DNA of 30,026 bases from an uncultured Oscillibacter sp. (GTDB lineage Bacteria; Bacillota; Clostridia; Oscillospirales; Oscillospiraceae), in NCBI GenBank assembly GCA_910584995.1, contig CAJUDW010000030.1, positions 1 through 30,026 on the forward strand, written 5' to 3'. Below are positions 23,086 through 30,026 of the stretch, in pieces. The notes beneath the pieces were generated by a model that did no database searches, was not told where the DNA came from, and saw nothing but the letters and a program-made list of their open reading frames with translations. Each line of letters starts with the position of its first letter. Position 1 is the first letter of the stretch. The position numbers and the translations under genes were made by a program.

Positions 23086-23787
23086 ATGGGTGTTTTGGAC
23101 GTTCAAATATCAGAAAAATACCGTCTCACCGCTCTTTTAACGGTTGTCGGTGGTTTCCTTGAGGCCTATACCTTTCTGACCAGGGCGGGTGTTTTCGCAA
23201 ATGCGCAGACAGGGAATATCGCCCGTATAGGGCTTGCCGCCGCAGGAGGAGATTTCCGTTCGGCCCTGCGTTATCTTCTGCCGCCCATCTCCTTTGTCAT
23301 CGGCGTAAGCCTTTCCATGCAAATCCGATCCTATTGTCAGCGCCATTTTTTTGTATCGGTTCATTGGCAGCAAATTGTCGTTTTGCTGGAAACCGTGCTG
23401 TTGTCCATCGTCGGTTTTATTCCTGCGGAAACGCCGGATCTGTTTTCTACTGTGACAATTTCCTTTGTGTGCGCTCTCCAGGTTGAAAGCTTCCGGAAAT
23501 TCCGTGGAAACGCCTTTGCGTCAACCATGTGTACCGGGAATTTGCGGAGTGCCACAGAAAATTTAAACAACTATCTCAAAACCCATGACAACGCCCAGTT
23601 AACGAAAAGTTTGATGTACTTTGGAATCGACCTCATTTTTATCTTTGGAGTCATGGTTGGGTGTTTCACTGTGAAATACTTTGGAAATCAAGCCATATGG
23701 GCCTGCTCAATTCTTCTCGCCATTGTATTGATGATGATGTCCTTCTCAAAAGATACGCCTTCTAAGTGCCTGCCTACTGGGAAGTAA
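23086..23787 (+). CDS. YoaK/DUF1275 family membrane protein
   Basis: 233-residue membrane protein with about six transmembrane segments. Recognisable family segments are GGFLEAYTFLTRAGVFANAQTGNI (about residues 22-45, with conserved T-x-x-x-G-V-F-x-x-x-Q-T-G-N), and the second repeat ALQVESFRKFRGNAFASTMCTGNLR. The two similar halves suggest internal duplication, as in the family. Function is not established for DUF1275; transport is plausible. The ATG at 23086 has a weak site; a TTG at 23095 with GGATGGG before it is an alternative. It lies 35 bp after the SDR gene, so it is probably co-transcribed, and could export or import a product of the pathway. Confidence 0.82.
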   Translation: MGVLDVQISEKYRLTALLTVVGGFLEAYTFLTRAGVFANAQTGNIARIGLAAAGGDFRSALRYLLPPISFVIGVSLSMQIRSYCQRHFFVSVHWQQIVVLLETVLLSIVGFIPAETPDLFSTVTISFVCALQVESFRKFRGNAFASTMCTGNLRSATENLNNYLKTHDNAQLTKSLMYFGIDLIFIFGVMVGCFTVKYFGNQAIWACSILLAIVLMMMSFSKDTPSKCLPTGK

Positions 23788-23818
23788 AAATGCTTTGCTG
23801 GAAACGCACGCTAAGTTG

Positions 23819-23923
23819 GAATTTCTTCGCTTTCCGCCGAAATCCGCTTCGCTGGGTTTTCGGCGGAGTTTTTACAGGGATGGGGAAGGCGGCGGGTTTG
23901 CTTTGCTCCCCGCCGGTTTTTTT
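23819..23923 (+). repeat. Composite two-hairpin repeat, copy B
   Basis: Hairpin 1: TCCGCCGAAA (23833-23842) pairs with TTTCGGCGGA (23858-23867), 15-nt loop TCCGCTTCGCTGGGT. Hairpin 2: CGGCGGG (23890-23896) pairs with CCCGCCG (23909-23915), then T7 (23917-23923). Versus copy A, two stem pairs changed from C-G and G-C to A-T while the loop length and CGCT-CGCTGG core are kept. It lies just after the yoaK stop, where hairpin 2 can act as terminator. Confidence 0.75.
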
Positions 23924-23982
23924 AGATTCTTTTCAGGGGTTGATTCTCCCCTTTTGAAAAGCCTTTTCCTTCTTGATATTAT

Positions 23983-24026
23983 GCGGCCTTGGAAAGAACC
24001 TTAAATCCTTTCCAAGACCGCTTCAT
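23983..24026 (+). terminator. Terminator-like hairpin
   Basis: GCGGCCTTGGAAAG (23983-23996) pairs with CTTTCCAAGACCGC (24008-24021) with one mismatch, then TTCATTTTTT. It is about 200 bp past yoaK and looks like a full intrinsic terminator, second in line after repeat copy B. Confidence 0.7.
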
Positions 24027-24155
24027 TTTTTGTGTGATTTTACTTTCTCTTTGCTGCTCCTGTCTTTTGCGCTGATGAACCTGGGCCTTGTTTGATAAAT
24101 GACAGAATGACCAGCAGTGAAGGATTTTTTTGTCAATCAAGGCAATTTGACGCAG

Positions 24156-24211
24156 CCATACTTTGCGTATGGTTGGGAAAACCAACGCAGATCGGCGGAA
24201 AGCGATCCGCC
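24156..24211. other. Row of small stem-loops, no gene
   Basis: Three adjacent hairpins: CCATAC/GTATGG (24156-24172), TTGG/CCAA (24173-24185), GGCGGA/TCCGCC (24194-24211). The stretch 24027-24270 has no credible gene and may hold an RNA or a decayed element. I do not recognise it. Confidence 0.35.
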
Positions 24212-24274
24212 CTTTTAGGCGTTTTCGCAGTTTTCAAACAAGGCCTACGCACCAGCGATTCCACTAATTGCGGC

Positions 24275-24303
24275 TTGAAGCCGGGAATCGGGTGTGATAT
24301 ACT
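24275..24303 (+). promoter_or_regulatory. Promoter of the orphan gene
   Basis: TTGAAG (24275-24280), 17-bp spacer, TATACT (24298-24303). The leader to the TTG start at 24343 is about 35 nt. Confidence 0.7.
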
Positions 24304-24342
24304 TGAGATGATAAATTGAACGTTGCGGGTGGTGAGGTAAAA

Positions 24343-24849
24343 TTGGAAAAATTTCTCGTTGATGTGACGGATTTGTATTGGATTGATGGAAGCGCAGACA
24401 ATGCCGATGATTTGTGTCTGCATGGTCACGCCATCGTGTACATTGGAAATGAACGGCTTGAATTTGATGCTACCGTTAGCGCAACCGCACTTTATTTGCT
24501 AAAGACATTGACAGAAGAACATATTATCCATGAAGATAATCAAATGCTACCCTGTTGCGGACATTTTTATGTTCCTGATAAAAATCTTAAAAACGTCACA
24601 ATAAGTGGCTGTGGTAATGGGATTGACTGGACAGTAAAACATAGTGGCAGAGATGTCATTTTGATTTTGGAAAGCGGGACAAAAATAACAATCCCTTTGG
24701 AAGCATATAAGCAGGAAGTATATAAGTTTGCAGACAAAATTGAGGACTATTATAAACTGTGTTCCCCTAAAAATATGCCAAGTGATGAGTTTACGCGTAA
24801 TGGATATATTGCATTTTGGAACGAATGGCACAGGAGAAGAAATGCCTAA
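24343..24849 (+). CDS. Hypothetical protein, AT-rich orphan gene
   Basis: 168-residue soluble protein beginning MEKFLVDVTDLYWIDG, acidic, with a C-terminal helix region ending in FWNEWHRRR. No signal peptide or membrane segment. I do not recognise a family; small acidic beta-rich proteins of this look include immunity proteins, but no toxin gene is next to it. The TTG at 24343 is chosen because GTGAGGT lies 4-6 nt upstream; an earlier TTG at 24316 has no ribosome site. Base composition is clearly lower in GC than the flanking housekeeping genes, which suggests transfer. It has its own promoter and terminator and no partner gene. Confidence 0.7.
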   Translation: MEKFLVDVTDLYWIDGSADNADDLCLHGHAIVYIGNERLEFDATVSATALYLLKTLTEEHIIHEDNQMLPCCGHFYVPDKNLKNVTISGCGNGIDWTVKHSGRDVILILESGTKITIPLEAYKQEVYKFADKIEDYYKLCSPKNMPSDEFTRNGYIAFWNEWHRRRNA

Positions 24850-24863
24850 ATCTTCATTTATCG

Positions 24864-24906
24864 GGCAGTTATCCTTCACGGATAACTGCCTATTCATTCT
24901 TTTTGC
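24864..24906 (+). terminator. Terminator of the orphan gene
   Basis: GGCAGTTATCC (24864-24874) pairs perfectly with GGATAACTGCC (24880-24890), 5-nt loop, followed by TATTCATTCTTTTT. It lies 15 bp past the stop. Confidence 0.85.
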
Positions 24907-25163
24907 AAGTGAAAGAATTACGGGAATTTATTAGCACAAAAGGTAAAAAGGAGTTACTTTCGCGTCATTACTTCCATATGGACTTTCCTCTGCAATACAG
25001 CTTAGGCAATATTGCGGTTTCCTTTGCAGGGGCGTTGTTCACCTGCCCCTGCGCCTATCCCTGCAGCCAGGCTTTGTTTGATGAATGGCGGGATACGCAT
25101 TTTCCGGCGCGATAAAACCGCCGGGTGGCCGCGGGGCGGGGTTGCCCCTGCCGTGGCCCGCTT
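24907..25163. other. Gap between orphan gene and tsaD
   Basis: No convincing gene. A frame from GTG at 24908 to 25115 has no ribosome site. A GC-rich imperfect hairpin at 25127-25158 (GGCC...GGCC ends) followed on the minus strand by GGCGGTTTT may end the tsaD transcript. Confidence 0.35.
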
Positions 25164-26177
25164 TTATGCCTGCTCCCCGATGTCCCTGGTAGCATAGGCG
25201 TTCAATTCCATGCCCGCCGTGTGGCCTGCCAGATACTCATAATAGCCCTGGGCGCCGATCATGGCCCCATTGTCCCCGCAGAGGCGGAGCGGCGGAAGGT
25301 ACAGCGTCCGGTTTTCCCTGGCGCAGGCTTCCCGCAGGTTCGCACGGATGATAGAATTAGCGGCTACGCCCCCGGCGGCGGCAATGCGGGTCCTTCCCGT
25401 TTGGCGGGCAGCCTCCATGACACGGGGCACCAGGATATCGCTGACGGCATTTGTGAAATCCCGGGCCAGCGCCGCCCGATCCAGTTCTTCCCCAACCTGT
25501 TGGGCGTGATGGGCCAGGTTGACCACAGCGGTTTTCAGCCCGGAAAAACTCATGTCCAGCGGCGCGCCGTCCACATGGGAGCTGGGCAGGCGGTACACGC
25601 CTCCCTGGGACTGCTGGGCCAAATCGTCCATGGGCTTGCCGCCGGGATATGGCAAGCCCAGCACCCGGGCGGATTTGTCGAAGCATTCCCCTGCCGCGTC
25701 GTCCCGGGTGCCGCCGAGAATCACCATGTCCGTATAGTCCCGCACATCGATGATCAGTGTATTGCCCCCTGAGATGGCCAATGCCAGGAAGGGCGGCTCC
25801 AATTCCGGGAAAGCCAGGTAATTGGCGGCGATGTGGCCCCGGATATGATGGACGGGGATCAGGGGGACTCCCAGGGAAAAGGCCGCGGACTTGGCAAAGC
25901 TGAGGCCCACCAGCACCGCGCCGATCAGGCCGGGGGCATAGGTCACCGCTACGGCGTCAATATCGGAGCGGGTGCAGCCGGCGCCGGCCAGGGCCTGTTC
26001 CGTCAGGGCGGCGATGGCCTCCACATGCTTGCGGGAGGCAATCTCCGGAACCACGCCGCCGTACAGGGCATGGAGATCCACCTGGGAGGCGATGGCGTCG
26101 GACAGCACATGCCGTCCGTCCTCCACCACCGCAACGGCGGTCTCATCGCAGGAGGATTCAAAGGCTAGGATCTTCAT
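25164..26177 (-). CDS. tsaD: tRNA threonylcarbamoyladenosine transferase TsaD
   Basis: 337-residue Kae1/Qri7/TsaD protein. It transfers the threonylcarbamoyl group to A37 of tRNAs that read ANN codons, with TsaB and TsaE, which are not in this window. N-terminal ESSCDET; metal ligands H111 and H115 in HHIRGHI, and the aspartate of CGDNGAMI near the C-terminus. The usual SGGHT motif reads SGGNT (N139). The length is normal. AAAGGA lies about 8 nt before the ATG. It is 18 bp after the GNAT gene, third in a rimI-GNAT-tsaD set. Confidence 0.95.
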   Translation of the reverse strand: MKILAFESSCDETAVAVVEDGRHVLSDAIASQVDLHALYGGVVPEIASRKHVEAIAALTEQALAGAGCTRSDIDAVAVTYAPGLIGAVLVGLSFAKSAAFSLGVPLIPVHHIRGHIAANYLAFPELEPPFLALAISGGNTLIIDVRDYTDMVILGGTRDDAAGECFDKSARVLGLPYPGGKPMDDLAQQSQGGVYRLPSSHVDGAPLDMSFSGLKTAVVNLAHHAQQVGEELDRAALARDFTNAVSDILVPRVMEAARQTGRTRIAAAGGVAANSIIRANLREACARENRTLYLPPLRLCGDNGAMIGAQGYYEYLAGHTAGMELNAYATRDIGEQA

Positions 26178-26195
26178 ATGGTGTTCCTTTCCCGC

Positions 26196-26795
26196 TTACG
26201 CCTCGTTCCAGGGAAGCTGGGGCAGGGGCGGCGCCCCGGGATCCCGGGGGATGCGGACATATTTGGCGTATTTTTCCGGTGAAAACCGGTTCTGGTAGAT
26301 GAATTGGTGGCGGCAGATCAGTTCCCCATCGGGAATATCAGTCTCCGCCCAGTACAGGGTTTTGTAGTGGACGCCGAACATATCCGTGTCATATCCGGCT
26401 ATCCGGGCGCTGTTTCGGGCGTAAAAGCCCAGGCGGCGGCTGGCGAGTTCCGGATCCGGCGCATGGGCAGGCGCTTCACTCTCCGCCAGGATCACCGTAC
26501 CGGAGGGCTCCGCTTGCCGCATGGCTTTCAGTATCAGCGCTCCCAAGCCCCGGTTCCGGTGGCCCGGCGCCACGCAGAGATAGTCCAGCAGGGCCCAGCC
26601 GGGATCCCCCAGCCACAAGAAGGCCTCCCCCACGATTTCTTCCCCGTCGAAAAGGCACCAGGGGTGATACCACCCATCCGCCCACATGGATTCAATATTA
26701 CACAGGGGCTTCAGTTCCGCCGAAGGGAAGGAAGGCCGGAGATCCCGCTCATATACCCTTTTCAGCTGCTCTGCCTGGGGCAGTTTCAGTTCCAT
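26196..26795 (-). CDS. GNAT-family N-acetyltransferase, substrate unknown
   Basis: 199-residue acetyltransferase. Acetyl-CoA loop VAPGHRNRGLGALIL (about residues 75-89), with the R-x-R-G-L-G core. Preceding strands (FDGEEIVGEAFLWLGD, ALLDYLCV) fit the GNAT fold. The tail beyond residue 165 is proline-rich. The start at 26795 has GGGAG 8 nt before it and overlaps the end of rimI by 47 nt, so the pair is tightly coupled. The target is not predictable; its place beside rimI and tsaD suggests a translation-related or tRNA/ribosome target, but this is weak inference. Confidence 0.82.
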   Translation of the reverse strand: MELKLPQAEQLKRVYERDLRPSFPSAELKPLCNIESMWADGWYHPWCLFDGEEIVGEAFLWLGDPGWALLDYLCVAPGHRNRGLGALILKAMRQAEPSGTVILAESEAPAHAPDPELASRRLGFYARNSARIAGYDTDMFGVHYKTLYWAETDIPDGELICRHQFIYQNRFSPEKYAKYVRIPRDPGAPPLPQLPWNEA

Positions 26796-27252
26796 TTTCG
26801 AACTCCCTTGTCATGATAATGGCGTCCTCTCTGGGATGCTCATAGTAATTTTTCCGCCGCCCCACGCTGCGGAAGCCCCGGCTCCCGTAGAGGGCGATGG
26901 CGTCGTAATTGGAGGCCCGGACCTCCAGCGTCAAAAAGGCCAGCCGGTTCCCCTGGGCAAAGTTCAGGAAAACCTGCAGAAGCTGGGATGCCACCCCCTG
27001 TTTCCGGCAGTCCGGGCGGACGGCGATATTGGTCACGGTGCCCTCGTCCAGGATTACCTGCAAACCGGCGTAGCCCGCCACTTTTCCCTCGCTGTCCAGG
27101 GCTACCAGGAAGGCGGAGAGGGCGTTGTCCAACTCCTCCGCCAGCATCTGGCGGGACCACGGATCCGGGAAACAGACACGCTCCAGGGCGGCTATCTCGT
27201 CCAGATGATCCGCCGTCATGGGGATGATGTGTACGTTCATATGTTCGCTCAT
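26749..27252 (-). CDS. rimI: Ribosomal protein S18 alanine N-acetyltransferase
   Basis: 167-residue GNAT enzyme. It has ERVCFPDPWSRQML near residues 22-35, the acetyl-CoA loop VRPDCRKQGVASQLL, EVRASN and the C-terminal YYEHPREDAIIM, all typical of RimI. It acetylates the N-terminus of ribosomal protein S18 in E. coli. The ATG at 27252 follows AGGAAAGGAAG by 7 nt. The gene is commonly beside tsaB/tsaD in Firmicutes, as here with tsaD. Its 3' end overlaps the next GNAT gene by 47 nt. Confidence 0.9.
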   Translation of the reverse strand: MSEHMNVHIIPMTADHLDEIAALERVCFPDPWSRQMLAEELDNALSAFLVALDSEGKVAGYAGLQVILDEGTVTNIAVRPDCRKQGVASQLLQVFLNFAQGNRLAFLTLEVRASNYDAIALYGSRGFRSVGRRKNYYEHPREDAIIMTREFENGTETAPGRAAEKGI

Positions 27253-27305
27253 TGAATCGCTTCCTTTCCTCCAGGGATTGGCTTTCATGGCAGCCGGTAT
27301 GGTAT

Positions 27306-27350
27306 CCCCCATGCCCTCTTTCCGGCACAATCGGAAAGAGAGCATGGGGG
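27306..27350. terminator. 19-bp hairpin between polA and rimI
   Basis: The left arm 27306-27324 pairs with 27332-27350 with one C-A mismatch, 7-nt loop. A second hairpin, GCCCGGCT/AGCCGGGC (27358-27381), precedes it on the minus strand. Neither has a T-run on the minus strand. They separate polA from the rimI group, so one or both probably end the polA message or act as processing sites. Confidence 0.6.
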
Positions 27351-27422
27351 GTGCAGCGCCCGGCTGTTATCATAGCCGGGCTTCCGTCCTTCTAGGATAG
27401 CCCCCGGGGATAAAAAACATGA

Positions 27423-30026
27423 TCACCCTTTGGCCTCCAGCCAATTCTTCCCCCAATGTGCCTCGGCGGTCAGCGGCACGGAAAGGGACACCACTTGTTC
27501 CATCTCCTCTTCCAAAAGCCGGGCCGCCGTTTCTGCCTCCTCCTCAGGGCACTCCACAATCAGTTCGTCGTGGACCTGGAGCACCAGCCGGGCCTGGAGG
27601 CCCTCCGCCTTCAGGCGGTTCCGGACGGCAATCATGGAGAGTTTCATAACGTCCGCCGCCGCCCCTTGGATAGGCATATTCAGCGCAACCCGCTCCCCGA
27701 AGGCTCGGAGGTTGAATTTTGAGGATTTCAGTTCCGGCAGATCCCGCCGCCGGTGGAAAATTGTCTCCACATAGCCGTCCCGCTTCGCCTGGGCCACCAC
27801 ATCGTCCATATACCGCCGCACGCCGGGGAACGCGGCAAAATAGGCCTCCATATAGGCTTTGGCCTCCGCAACGGAGGTCCCAATGTCCTGGGACAGAGAG
27901 AAGGCGGAAATGCCGTAGACAATGCCGAAGTTCACGGCCTTTGCGCTCCGGCGCATCTCCGGCGTCACCTCCTCCGGCGGCACGCGGAAGACCTTGGCCG
28001 CCGTCTCCCTGTGGAAGTCGCCTCCCGCCAGGAAGGCGGCCTGCATGGCCTTGTCCCCGGAGATGTGGGCCAGGAGCCGCAGTTCAATCTGGGAATAGTC
28101 CGCGTCCACCAATACGGATCCCTCCGCCGGGATAAACATCCGCCGGATCTCGCTGCCTAAATCCGTCCTGGTGGGAATGTTCTGGAGGTTCGGCTCCGTG
28201 GAACTGAGCCGTCCTGTGGCGGTGACGGTCATCTGGAAGCTGGTGCGGATCCGCCCGTCGGGATCCATGGCTTTCAAAAGGCCGTCGGCATAGGTGGATT
28301 TCAGCTTGGCATACTGGCGGTATTCCAGCACCGCCTCCACAATTGGGGACTCATGGCGAAGGTTTTCCAACACCTCCGCATTGGTGGACCAGCCGGTTTT
28401 TGTCTTTTTCCCGTGGGGCAGGCCCAGCCTGCCGAAGAGGATTTCGCCCAACTGCTTGGGGGAGTTGATATTGAATGTCTCCCCCGCCAGGCGGTAGATT
28501 TTTTCTTCCTGCTCCGCCGTCCGGGCAGCCAGCATCTCCCCGAAGGAGACCAGGGCCCCCTTGTCTGCCCGGCACCCGGCCAACTCCATTTCCGCCAGTA
28601 CCCGGCACAGGGGCAGTTCGGCGGACTGGAAGAGATCCCACAGGTTCTGTTCCCGCAGGCGGACGGACAGGGTTTCATACAGCGCCTCTACAGCGGAGGT
28701 ATGGCTGTACAGCGCGGCGGAGACAGACGCGTTGTCACCTAGGGGGGAGAAAGCGTCCGGCTCCAGGAAGAGGGCCTTGGGCAGTTCCTCGTTATAATAG
28801 GAAACGAAAAGGCGGGGCAAGTCGTAGCTGCCTGCCGTGGCATCCAGCAGATAGGCCGCAAGGGCCGTGTCAAACACAAATCCCTCTGCCGGGAGACCGT
28901 TCTCCAGAAGGGTGCAGGTTAAATCCTTCACCTGATGGGCGGCTTTTGCGATACCGGCGGAGAAGATCTCCCCCAGCAGCCAGTTCCAGTCCCCCTGGTA
29001 GCGGGAGAACCGGAGATCCGCCATCAGGGAACTGTCCGGCCCGGTTTCGCACACTATGGCCAGCACTGTGAGATCCGGCAATGCCGTGAGGCTGACATGA
29101 TCCGCCCCCCGCCAGATCTCCAGCAGTTCCGCCGCCCGGGCGGGATCCTTCACATCCTCCACAACGGCGGTGTGATCGGCTTTTTTTGCAGTCTCTGCCT
29201 CCGGCGCAAGGCCGAATTTTTCAATCAGTTTTGTAAATTCCAACCTTAAAAAGAGGGGGTAAGCCTGGGGGCCCGGAGCCCGGACGGCGTTGGCCGCCGG
29301 CTCGAAGTCCAGGGGCGCTTCCGTGACAATGGTAGCCAGCCAATAGGAATGGCGGGCGCTCTCCTCCCCCTCCGCCAGCTTCTTTACAACGCCGGGCTTG
29401 GCAGGGGTATCCGGGGCAGCGGAAATATCCGGCATATGGCTGTAAAGATGGTCGATGGAGCCGTACATTTGCACCAGGCCCATGGCGGTTTTTTCCCCCA
29501 CGCCCTTGACGCCGGGGATGTTGTCGGAGGTATCCCCCATAAGGGCCTTCAGGTCGATCATATGGATGGGATCAAACCCGTAGCCCTCCCGGAAAGCCTC
29601 CGGGGTCATGTCCTTGGTGGTGGTTTGTCCCATGCGGGTGGAGACCAGCTTCACCTTGGTATGATCGGTAATCAGCTGGAGGCTGTCCTTGTCGCCGGTG
29701 ACCAGCACGCACTCCCAGCCTGCCGCCTCGCATTTCCGGGAGATGGTTCCCAGAAGATCGTCGGCCTCCCAGCCCGCCAGTTCATACCGGGGGATGTTCA
29801 GGGCGTCCAGCACCTCCTTCAGCACCGGGACCTGCATCCGCAGTTCCTCCGGCATGGGCTTCCGGGTGGCCTTGTAGGCCGTGTCCGCCGTGTGGCGGAA
29901 GGTGGGGGCGTGTACGTCGAAAGCCACGCAGAGGGCGTCGGGCCGCTCTTCTCCCGTCAGCCGCAGAAGGGTGGTGAGAAAGCCGAAGATGGCGTGGGTG
30001 TAAAGCCCGTCCCGGGTGGTGAGGGG
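27423..30026 (-). CDS. polA: DNA polymerase I (5' end outside the window)
   Basis: 867 residues visible; the first few residues lie beyond base 30026 and the frame is open to the edge. The N-terminal part is the 5'-3' exonuclease (VAFDVHAPTFRH, ADDLLG, LVTGDKDSLQLI, GVKGVGEKTA). The middle region lacks the acidic metal ligands of an active 3'-5' exonuclease (no D-x-E motif), as in many Firmicutes. The C-terminal polymerase has motif A DYSQIELR (about 28080-28100), motif B RRSAKAVNFGIVYG (about 27911-27955) and motif C VHDEL (27561-27575). It serves in Okazaki fragment maturation and repair. A GTG codon at 29927 is internal, not the start. Confidence 0.97.
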   Translation of the reverse strand, partial: PLTTRDGLYTHAIFGFLTTLLRLTGEERPDALCVAFDVHAPTFRHTADTAYKATRKPMPEELRMQVPVLKEVLDALNIPRYELAGWEADDLLGTISRKCEAAGWECVLVTGDKDSLQLITDHTKVKLVSTRMGQTTTKDMTPEAFREGYGFDPIHMIDLKALMGDTSDNIPGVKGVGEKTAMGLVQMYGSIDHLYSHMPDISAAPDTPAKPGVVKKLAEGEESARHSYWLATIVTEAPLDFEPAANAVRAPGPQAYPLFLRLEFTKLIEKFGLAPEAETAKKADHTAVVEDVKDPARAAELLEIWRGADHVSLTALPDLTVLAIVCETGPDSSLMADLRFSRYQGDWNWLLGEIFSAGIAKAAHQVKDLTCTLLENGLPAEGFVFDTALAAYLLDATAGSYDLPRLFVSYYNEELPKALFLEPDAFSPLGDNASVSAALYSHTSAVEALYETLSVRLREQNLWDLFQSAELPLCRVLAEMELAGCRADKGALVSFGEMLAARTAEQEEKIYRLAGETFNINSPKQLGEILFGRLGLPHGKKTKTGWSTNAEVLENLRHESPIVEAVLEYRQYAKLKSTYADGLLKAMDPDGRIRTSFQMTVTATGRLSSTEPNLQNIPTRTDLGSEIRRMFIPAEGSVLVDADYSQIELRLLAHISGDKAMQAAFLAGGDFHRETAAKVFRVPPEEVTPEMRRSAKAVNFGIVYGISAFSLSQDIGTSVAEAKAYMEAYFAAFPGVRRYMDDVVAQAKRDGYVETIFHRRRDLPELKSSKFNLRAFGERVALNMPIQGAAADVMKLSMIAVRNRLKAEGLQARLVLQVHDELIVECPEEEAETAARLLEEEMEQVVSLSVPLTAEAHWGKNWLEAKG

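Noticed and set aside
23979..24185. 68-codon minus-strand frame over the terminator at 23983-24026
   Set aside because: Its end is encoded by the terminator hairpin and it lacks a good start. It may be a remnant of something, but there is no support.
24092..24319. 75-codon plus-strand frame before the orphan gene
   Set aside because: No ribosome site; it runs through the stem-loop row and the promoter of the next gene; no family resemblance.
24908..25115. 68-codon plus-strand frame ending DEWRDTHFPAR
   Set aside because: No ribosome site or promoter; low coding character. It could be a relic, not a supported gene.
29925..29927. GTG as the polA start codon
   Set aside because: The frame continues upstream to the window edge with residues typical of PolA (for example THAIFGFLTTLL), so the true start is outside.
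1..30026. CRISPR array or prophage
   Set aside because: No regularly spaced direct repeats of CRISPR size and no phage structural or integrase genes were seen.

Overview
The window looks like chromosomal DNA of a GC-rich member of the Clostridia, most likely the Oscillospiraceae (Oscillibacter/Flavonifractor-like). This rests on Firmicutes-style ribosome binding sites (AGGAGG type), short lipoprotein signals ending in AAC-G, a PolA with a degenerate proofreading domain, a short ProB without a PUA domain, a TepA-type ClpP-like protease and TAXI-TRAP and BMP-type transport systems. The genus is inference.

Layout. 1-246: non-coding, with a 14-bp inverted repeat of mobile-element appearance. 247-3161 (minus): proB-proA-proC proline operon. 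3316-4041 (plus): TepA-like protease, ending in a strong hairpin. 4170-4793 (minus): lipoprotein of unknown function. 5072-5775 (plus): membrane protein translationally coupled to a small Xre regulator. 5844-6614 (minus): MerR regulator with a GyrI-like effector domain. 6845-12929 (minus): a probable single operon for an 8-oxoguanine deaminase-like amidohydrolase and a BMP/NupNOPQ-type nucleoside or purine ABC transporter (binding protein, double ATPase, two permeases). 12930-13494: intergenic, structured, unexplained. 13495-13710: two tRNA-Ser genes (UGA, GCU). 13711-14184: repeats and hairpins.

14185-23787 is the most interesting part. A LacI-family repressor gene (21103-22128) is divergent from five minus-strand genes (MBL-fold hydrolase, TAXI binding protein, fused TRAP permease, C-C/ester alpha/beta hydrolase, zinc alcohol dehydrogenase) and is followed on the plus strand by an SDR oxidoreductase and a YoaK/DUF1275 membrane protein. 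Three copies of the 12-bp palindrome GAATACGTATTC (one with a single mismatch) lie in front of the MBL-led operon, in front of lacI and in front of the SDR gene. They define a self-contained regulon. The enzymes suggest uptake and hydrolysis of an ester, lactone or beta-diketone-like compound followed by two NAD(P)-dependent oxidations or reductions; the substrate is unknown.

23788-25163 is an AT-richer interval with repeats, hairpins and one orphan gene. The right end (25164-30026, minus) is housekeeping: polA (5' end outside the window), rimI, a second GNAT gene and tsaD.

A composite two-hairpin repeat occurs twice (13770-13905 and 23819-23923). Its stems differ by paired base changes while the loop cores are kept, which suggests a selected RNA structure or a mobile terminator-like element.
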